Of a stretch of 6,721 nt of DNA, positions 1-4,256 are shown piece by piece. The stretch is taken from positions 7,023 to 13,743 of the forward strand of contig JALULB010000058.1 of the NCBI GenBank assembly GCA_027041035.1. The letters run 5' to 3'. Within the stretch, counting starts at the first letter, position 1; the number at the start of each line of letters is the position of its first letter. Origin of the DNA: Sedimenticola sp. (GTDB lineage: Bacteria; Pseudomonadota; Gammaproteobacteria; Chromatiales; Chromatiaceae). The notes under the pieces are model-generated. The model was not told where the DNA came from and searched no databases. It saw only the letters and a program-made list of their open reading frames with translations. Made by a program: the position numbers and the translations under genes.

Positions 1-295
1 TTGCGGTTTCACCCATGAAGCGCACGCCGCAGACGACCAGGGTTTCGGCATCGGTCTCGCTGCCGAAGCGCGCCATCTCCAGCGAATCGGCGACGCAGCC
101 GCCGGTTTCCTCGGCCAGTGCCTGCAGGTCGCCATCGACATAGTAATGGGAGACGAGCAGGGCGTTGCGTTCCTTCAGCAGGGTTTTGATACGTGCTTTC
201 AGCGCGGCCTTTTCAGTCGCGTCGAGATCCGGCCACACCGGGTGTCTGGGTACGCTGATCCGGGGGATGCGCATCGACTGGGTTTCGTTGTTCAT
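1..295 (-). CDS. nadA: Quinolinate synthase NadA, N-terminal part (runs off the window)
   Basis: NadA condenses iminoaspartate with dihydroxyacetone phosphate to make quinolinate in de novo NAD synthesis, using an oxygen-sensitive [4Fe-4S] cluster in the cytoplasm. The gene reads from the ATG at 295-293 towards base 1, giving 98 codons before the window ends. The translation carries the family motif SHYY (residues 49-52, His/Tyr of the substrate pocket), then [14 protein letters not shown] (65-78) and GVRFMGETA (90-98), which match the long E. coli-type NadA closely. From family knowledge, the three cluster-ligating cysteines lie further downstream, so they cannot be checked here. Cys67 and Cys89 are not the expected ligands. 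A GGAAG sequence about 7 nt upstream of the ATG is a reasonable ribosome-binding site. The gene follows the dynamin-like gene on the same strand after 52 bp, so it may be transcribed with it. Assignment is confident despite the truncation. Confidence 0.95.
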   Translation of the reverse strand, partial: MNNETQSMRIPRISVPRHPVWPDLDATEKAALKARIKTLLKERNALLVSHYYVDGDLQALAEETGGCVADSLEMARFGSETDAETLVVCGVRFMGETA

Positions 296-313
296 GTGTT
301 GTCTTCCGCTAGC

Positions 314-335
314 GGCGGTCGCTCATTGGACCGCC
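314..335. other. Small hairpin between the dynamin-like gene and nadA
   Basis: GGCGGTC at 314-320 and GACCGCC at 329-335 form a perfect 7-bp stem with an 8-nt loop inside the 52-bp spacer between the two minus-strand genes. Read on the minus strand, no T-run follows it, so it is not a standard intrinsic terminator for the dynamin-like gene. It could be a processing or attenuation structure ahead of the nadA ribosome-binding site, or simply chance in GC-rich DNA. Confidence 0.35.
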
Positions 336-347
336 ACGGGTTTGTTG

Positions 348-1859
348 TCAGGCGGTTTCTCCGGCGGCTTCGGGCGTGGCGGCGGGCTGTTCCACCGCCG
401 GGCGCGCCGGGCCGGCGGGCCTTGTACCGGACGGGTTGGTGAACTTGTCGTTCAGCGTCTGGACGAATTGGTCGGTCTGTGTCAGCACCTTCGCCAGGCG
501 GCCACGCGTGATCGGACCGGCGCCGAGCGGACGGGTCGCGAAGATGCTTCTCCACGGCCGGGTGTTACGCTGGAAGGCGCGCGAGATACGGCCCTTGATG
601 CCGAGCGTCTTTTCAGCCTTCGCCACCTGCTTGCGCAAGGATTTGGCCGCGATCCAACGGGCCAGGAAATGCACCACGAGGAGCAGCGCGAGCAACCCGG
701 TGGTGGTGGCATAGAGACGTGCCGGCGAGCTTGTCAGGCTGTCCAGCCAGGGGGGCTGAAAGTGGCTCCCTTGCCACCACCCCTGGGTGATGCTCAGGCC
801 GAGGAAGCCTGCGGCCAACGCGCCGTACAGCACCGCGTCGATGATCAGGGTGCGCTTGCGCCACTGACCGATCAGGGTTCGCAGCGCCGGGATGGCCTTC
901 TCCTGGATGTCCTTGGCGGTTTTCTCCAGCGCGCCGACGATGCGGTAGGCGCGTTCGATCTCCACCTGCTCCATGCGGTCGTGTATCTCCGACAGGTCGG
1001 TATCGCGCTTGCGTTCGAAACGTTGACGCAGCGATTCGTCCTCGATCGGCACGGCGGCCTCGGCGTTGTACACGGTATAGAACCGCCCGGCGGTCAGGCC
1101 ACGATCACCCAGCGCACGCTGCCAGGCGGCGACCACGTCCTCGGGGTTGTCCTCCTGGGCGGTGGTGTCCATCTGGTTCAGGATGTACATGAACTTGCCG
1201 GCATCGGCGCGCGTGATGGTGTCGCTGACGAGGTGTTTCAGCGTGTCCTGCATCGCCCCCGGTTCCGGGTGACGGGCGTCGAACAACACCAGCACCAGGT
1301 CGGACAGATCGATGATGCGATCGGTGATACGCAGGGTCGCGGTGCGCTGGTCGTCGGCATCGAAGCCGGGCGAGTCGATCAGGATCTTGCCGCGCAGGCG
1401 CTCGCTCGGGCAGGTCTTCAGTTGCAGGTAGGCGTCGAGCCGTTCACCTTCGCCCTCGTCGGCGGATTCGATCTCCTCGCTCATCTGATAGAAGGGGAAA
1501 CGCGGATCGGAATCCAGGGCGATGCCGGGCAGGGTGCGTGGGCTCTCTTCCGGGCTGAAGCAGATCACGGTGAACTTGTCGTCGACCGCCTGGTTGCCAC
1601 TGCGTTGCAGCTTGCAGCCAAGATAGCTGTTGATGAAGCTGGATTTTCCCGCCGAGAAAGTACCCAGCACCGAGATCAACGGCCACCACGGAATCTGGGT
1701 GGCGTAGGACTCCTCCTTGGCGAGCAGGCCAAGGCGTCGCGCCACCTTGTCCAGCATGCGGAAGCTTTTCACCGATTCCAGCAGCACCGGGTTTTCCTGT
1801 TGAAGGTGGTTCTCGAGTTGCCTGAGACGGTTGTCGGTCTGGGTCGCGCTGGTGGTCAT
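348..1859 (-). CDS. Dynamin-family (EHD-like) GTPase with a C-terminal transmembrane hairpin
   Basis: This 503-residue protein has the layout of a bacterial dynamin-like GTPase, a family that remodels or tethers membranes. The G1/P-loop is GTFSAGKSS (residues 66-74), G3 is DSPG (162-165) and G4 is NQMD (228-231). An acidic, Arg-rich, probably helical stretch follows (about 272-335). Two hydrophobic segments at about 337-358 and 383-404 suggest an inner-membrane hairpin, like fuzzy-onion/mitofusin-type dynamins. The basic region after it (405-460) and the Pro/Ala-rich tail (477-503) would be cytoplasmic. Switch I reads QAVDDKFTV (90-98), where EHD proteins have a P-T-T-D core, so the usual G2 threonine seems to be missing. 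The start is the ATG at 1859-1857, with GGAAC about 9-10 nt upstream as a modest ribosome-binding site. The stop at 350-348 lies 52 bp before nadA. Exact role unknown; the family call is firm. Confidence 0.88.
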   Translation of the reverse strand: MTTSATQTDNRLRQLENHLQQENPVLLESVKSFRMLDKVARRLGLLAKEESYATQIPWWPLISVLGTFSAGKSSFINSYLGCKLQRSGNQAVDDKFTVICFSPEESPRTLPGIALDSDPRFPFYQMSEEIESADEGEGERLDAYLQLKTCPSERLRGKILIDSPGFDADDQRTATLRITDRIIDLSDLVLVLFDARHPEPGAMQDTLKHLVSDTITRADAGKFMYILNQMDTTAQEDNPEDVVAAWQRALGDRGLTAGRFYTVYNAEAAVPIEDESLRQRFERKRDTDLSEIHDRMEQVEIERAYRIVGALEKTAKDIQEKAIPALRTLIGQWRKRTLIIDAVLYGALAAGFLGLSITQGWWQGSHFQPPWLDSLTSSPARLYATTTGLLALLLVVHFLARWIAAKSLRKQVAKAEKTLGIKGRISRAFQRNTRPWRSIFATRPLGAGPITRGRLAKVLTQTDQFVQTLNDKFTNPSGTRPAGPARPAVEQPAATPEAAGETA

Positions 1860-2169
1860 AGGGTGTGTGTTCCGTTCTGGTTATTGGCGATGCGGACGGG
1901 ATGGCCCGTGGGTTGGCGTAATCTTACTCTAGATAGGCGGCCGAGTTGAACACTTTTCCGCCCTGTCGATGGCGCGTCCAGAGTGGCGTTTCGATGCCGC
2001 AAAAGAATAAGTAATTGGGTAATTAATATAATACTAAATATTTGATATTTATAGCTATATTAGGGGATTGCCTTATTGCGTGGAGAACGGCTTGAGTGGT
2101 ACTGTAGCGCTGTCGCCGCCGTGTCTTTTCGGTGGCTGTTTTCAACAAGAATTTTAGGGGGATGTCGTT
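1860..2169. promoter_or_regulatory. Divergent intergenic region with an AT-rich core, probable promoters
   Basis: These 310 bases separate the leftward dynamin-like gene from the rightward SCP2-like gene, so they should contain both promoters. Bases 2001-2062 are far richer in A/T than anything else in the window. They include an exact TATAAT at 2027-2032 on the plus strand, a perfect inverted repeat TAAATAT-TTG-ATATTTA at 2035-2051, the palindrome ATAGCTAT at 2051-2058, and a GTAATT repeated directly at 2011-2016 and 2019-2024. No convincing -35 box lies 16-18 bases before the TATAAT, so I do not assign a precise promoter. I see no gene in the stretch. An AGGGGG at 2156-2161, 8 nt before the ATG at 2170, is a good ribosome-binding site for the SCP2-like gene. 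Confidence 0.5.
2035..2051. promoter_or_regulatory. AT-rich inverted repeat, possible operator
   Basis: TAAATAT (2035-2041) and ATATTTA (2045-2051) are perfect inverted repeats separated by TTG. The site lies in the AT-rich core just downstream of a TATAAT hexamer, where a dimeric regulator could act on either divergent gene. The regulator cannot be named: the site does not match the FNR/CRP or Fur consensus patterns well. It may also just reflect local A/T richness. Confidence 0.3.
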
Positions 2170-2565
2170 ATGGCGGATCTTTTTTCACCGGAGTGGATGA
2201 CGGGTTTCATGGAGAAATGGAACGCTGAACCGGAGCTGTCCGGTGCGCTGGCCGAGATTGGTTTCAATAGTATCATTGGTTATGGTTTCCCCGATGACGA
2301 TCAGCCGCGTGGCGTGCTGACGGTCGAGAATGGAAAGGCCGTTGCCGCGGGCCCGTACGATGGCCAGGAGCTGAACTGGGATATCCGCGCCTCCGAGGCT
2401 CAGTGGAACAAGTGGATCAGCAAGCCGCCCGGCATGATGGGCCTGGGTACCGCGTTTGCCTCCGGCAAGATGAAGTTCAACGTGGGCGATTATGGTGGCA
2501 TGCTGAAGGACCCGCGCATGGCAAAACCCTTCATCAAAAGTTTCAGCGTCATGGCGACTGTCTGA
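2170..2565 (+). CDS. Small SCP2 sterol-binding-domain-like protein
   Basis: The 131-residue product is a single compact domain resembling the SCP2 (sterol carrier protein 2) fold, which binds lipids or other hydrophobic ligands in a tunnel. Supporting segments are the strand-helix pattern around LNWDIRASEAQWNKWI (68-83), the hydrophobic PPGMMGLGTAF loop (86-96), and the closing SGKMKFNVGDYGGMLKDPR stretch (98-116), which resembles the conserved C-terminal part of the fold. There is no signal peptide or membrane segment, so it is probably cytoplasmic. The ATG at 2170 has AGGGGG 8 nt upstream. The ATG at 2162 is out of frame and overlaps that region. It stands alone, with its own AT-rich upstream region and a strong terminator 13 bp after the stop codon. 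Its ligand and pathway cannot be read from the sequence. The fold assignment rests on resemblance by eye and is moderately sure; that the gene is real is very likely. Confidence 0.8.
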   Translation: MADLFSPEWMTGFMEKWNAEPELSGALAEIGFNSIIGYGFPDDDQPRGVLTVENGKAVAAGPYDGQELNWDIRASEAQWNKWISKPPGMMGLGTAFASGKMKFNVGDYGGMLKDPRMAKPFIKSFSVMATV

Positions 2566-2578
2566 CGTGTCTTCCCTG

Positions 2579-2609
2579 GCCCCGGACTTACCCCTGGGGC
2601 TTGTTTTTT
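2579..2609 (+). terminator. Rho-independent terminator of the SCP2-like gene
   Basis: GCCCCGG (2579-2585) pairs with CTGGGGC (2594-2600), giving a 7-bp stem with one G-T pair and an 8-nt loop. It is followed directly by TTGTTTTTT (2601-2609). It starts 13 bp after the SCP2-like stop codon and points rightward, so it insulates the adaptor gene downstream. The opposite strand has no T-run, so it is one-directional. Confidence 0.9.
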
Positions 2610-2769
2610 GCGCAAGGCCCGTCGTGGCGTTATCTGCCACCTGGCGGGCATTGGGCTCTTCATCTGAATCAGAGAGAAATGGAGTGGTCCGGCCCGGGGG
2701 GCGGGTTCACGGTCTGTTCAGGTTCGTTTTCTCACTCGCAGAGACAGTGTGAAGCAGGCAGGTATTGTA

Positions 2770-3906
2770 ATGATAATTAAAGCAATGCGCACGATACTCG
2801 TGGCATCTCTGGTGGTGCTCTCATCTCCGACGGTCGGCAGCGCGGAACCCAACGTGTACGTCGTCGAGCAGGCCAAGTCCGCGCAGACCATTCGCGTCGG
2901 TGGTACGGTCATTCCGTACAAAGAGGTCACCTTTTCGGCGCAGATACCGGGGCGCGTGAAGGAGATCGCCGGCATCGAGGGCGACAGGTTTCCGAAGGGC
3001 ACGCTGCTGGTTGCGATGGACGACTCTCAACTCGTCGCCAAGCGGAACGCCGCGATAGCCCAGTTGCGTAGCGCCGAGGCACAGTTGCGCAATGCCAGCG
3101 TGCAGTACACGCGGGAGATCTATGCGCCGCGCTCGAAGAAGGCGCCGGGTGGCATGGGGATGCCGAATCTGTTCGACCAGATGTTCTCTAAGCCCATGGG
3201 CGATTTCATGGGCGAGACCGATCCGCAGGCCGAGCGCTCCGCCGACCTGTATTCATCACGGATCGCGATAGACACCGCGCGCAACTCCATCCTGCAGGCG
3301 CAGGCACAGATTCAGGCGATCGACGCAAAGCTGCGCGATGCCAAGAGCATCGCGCCGTTCGATGGCATCATATTGAAAAAATTCGTCGAGGTCGGCGATA
3401 CCGTTCAGCCCGGCCAGCCCCTGATTACGTTCGCCGATGTCGAATACCTGCAGGTCGAGGTCGACGTGCCCGCGCGTCTGCGCACCGCGTTGCGCGATGG
3501 CCAGATGCTGAAGGCCGAACTGGGCGCCGGCGGCAAGATCGTGCCGGTACGCGTGGCCCAGGTTTTTCCGATGGCCGATGCGAAGCGGCACACCGTGAAG
3601 GTCAAGTTCGATCTGCCGCAAGGGGTGTCCTCTCCGGGTGAATACGTCCGCGTGTTGATTCCGGACACGACTTCGGGCAGCTCCGTGCCGGTGGTGCCGG
3701 AGACCGCGGTTCACTACAACGGCAGCCTGCCGGGGATCTATGTATTAGGGCCGGATGGAAAGCCGAGTCTGCGCATGGTGCGCGTGGGCCAGGATCTGGG
3801 CAATGGCTTCATCTCGATACTCTCGGGCATCAAGCCCGGTGACAGAGTGCTGGTCGAGAATACCCGTGGCCGGTCGGCGTCACGGAACTGGTCGGAAGAA
3901 CGTTAG
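2770..3906 (+). CDS. RND efflux periplasmic adaptor (membrane fusion protein)
   Basis: Adaptors of this family bridge an inner-membrane RND pump to an outer-membrane TolC-type channel. From the ATG at 2770 (AGG at 2760-2762, 7 nt upstream) the product has 378 residues. Residues 1-25 look like a Sec signal peptide with a probable cut after GSA (23-25). No lipobox cysteine is present, so it is probably soluble or loosely attached. The two lipoyl half-motifs are around 42-84 (GRVKEIAGIEGDRFPKGTLL) and 197-222 (FDGIILKKFVEVGDTVQPGQ). Between them lie the Ala/Gln-rich alpha-hairpin helices (86-118, 159-190), interrupted by an unusual Met/Gly/Pro-rich segment (119-158). The beta-barrel (about 226-305) and membrane-proximal domain (about 306-366, ending SGIKPGDRVLVEN) follow. 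A GTG at 2749 in the same frame is an alternative start with a poorer upstream context. The substrate is unknown. The permease gene follows after 350 bp. Confidence 0.92.
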   Translation: MIIKAMRTILVASLVVLSSPTVGSAEPNVYVVEQAKSAQTIRVGGTVIPYKEVTFSAQIPGRVKEIAGIEGDRFPKGTLLVAMDDSQLVAKRNAAIAQLRSAEAQLRNASVQYTREIYAPRSKKAPGGMGMPNLFDQMFSKPMGDFMGETDPQAERSADLYSSRIAIDTARNSILQAQAQIQAIDAKLRDAKSIAPFDGIILKKFVEVGDTVQPGQPLITFADVEYLQVEVDVPARLRTALRDGQMLKAELGAGGKIVPVRVAQVFPMADAKRHTVKVKFDLPQGVSSPGEYVRVLIPDTTSGSSVPVVPETAVHYNGSLPGIYVLGPDGKPSLRMVRVGQDLGNGFISILSGIKPGDRVLVENTRGRSASRNWSEER

Positions 3907-3925
3907 CGCGTTTGCATCAAGCGAG

Positions 3926-3948
3926 GCATCCGCCACCAGCGCGGATGC
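3926..3948. other. Perfect hairpin just after the adaptor stop codon
   Basis: GCATCCGC (3926-3933) and GCGGATGC (3941-3948) form an 8-bp perfect stem with a 7-nt loop, 19 bases after the TAG stop of the adaptor gene. No T-run follows, so it is not a standard intrinsic terminator. It could stabilise the 3' end of an adaptor-only transcript or cause partial termination or pausing before the pump gene. Confidence 0.5.
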
Positions 3949-3960
3949 GCGTTGCGCCTA

Positions 3961-4122
3961 GGAGGCTGTCGGGTTATGGGGGATCGTAGCGAGGAGGTGG
4001 GAGAGCGAGGCCAAATGTTCCCGTTTTTGAGGCGCATAGTGGGCCTATGTAACGAAAAAACGGGGATATTTGGGCCGCTCTCCCATCTTCGCAGTAGATT
4101 CATCCATAATCCGACAGCCTCC
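3961..4122. mobile_element. MITE-like 162-bp palindromic element between adaptor and pump genes
   Basis: The two halves of this stretch are imperfect inverted copies of each other, roughly 79 and 78 bases long, meeting at a short hairpin CATAG-TGGGC-CTATG (4035-4049). The ends are a perfect 12-bp inverted repeat, GGAGGCTGTCGG (3961-3972) and CCGACAGCCTCC (4111-4122). Strong matches continue inward: TTATGG, TGGGAGAGCG, CCAAAT and CCGTTTTT each have a counterpart on the other arm. No plausible gene lies inside. This is the form of a miniature inverted-repeat transposable element or a fused pair of insertion-sequence ends. The left junction has CTAG (3958-3961) and the right CCAG (4122-4125), which could be a mutated 4-bp target duplication, but this is weak. 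The parent transposase family is not identified. When transcribed it would fold into a long hairpin. Confidence 0.7.
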
Positions 4123-4256
4123 CAGGGGCGCTTGCCAGTGCGAAAGCGGGGGTTTCGCTTGCTGTTGCCGCGCGACTGCCCTCTCAGTGGTTCAGGCCCG
4201 TCGCGACGATTCGCGGCGGGTGTCCAATGATCAACCAATAAATACAAGTACTTGCT
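4123..4256 (+). promoter_or_regulatory. Leader region of the pump gene with a palindrome at the ribosome-binding position
   Basis: Between the palindromic element and the pump ATG lie small hairpins, GCGAAA/TTTCGC and CGCGA/TCGCG (4202-4206 and 4211-4215), then an A/T-richer stretch from 4225. A perfect 10-bp palindrome CAAGTACTTG (4245-4254) sits exactly where a Shine-Dalgarno sequence should be, and no GGAG-like sequence is present. I find no convincing -35/-10 pair, so an independent promoter is possible but not shown. Confidence 0.3.

Noticed and set aside
314..335. Intrinsic terminator between the dynamin-like gene and nadA
   Set aside because: The stem is real but neither strand has a proper T-run after it, so it is listed only as a hairpin.
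165..1949. A 594-codon plus-strand open frame opposite the dynamin-like gene
   Set aside because: It is antisense to a gene with clear GTPase motifs, has the Arg/Gly/His/Gln-rich low-complexity composition typical of GC-rich shadow frames, and shows no domain.
2624..2640. GTGGC/GCCAC hairpin downstream of the SCP2-like terminator
   Set aside because: A 5-bp stem with no T-run, expected by chance in this GC-rich sequence; no regulatory element could be assigned to 2610-2769.
2764..2782. A Fur-box-like sequence around the adaptor start (AATGATAAT core)
   Set aside because: Only about 11 of 19 positions match the consensus, the second half is not symmetric, and it overlaps the start codon region; chance is likely.
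3952..4230. A 92-codon frame running across the palindromic element
   Set aside because: It reads through both arms of the inverted repeat, has no ribosome-binding site and no recognisable protein features.
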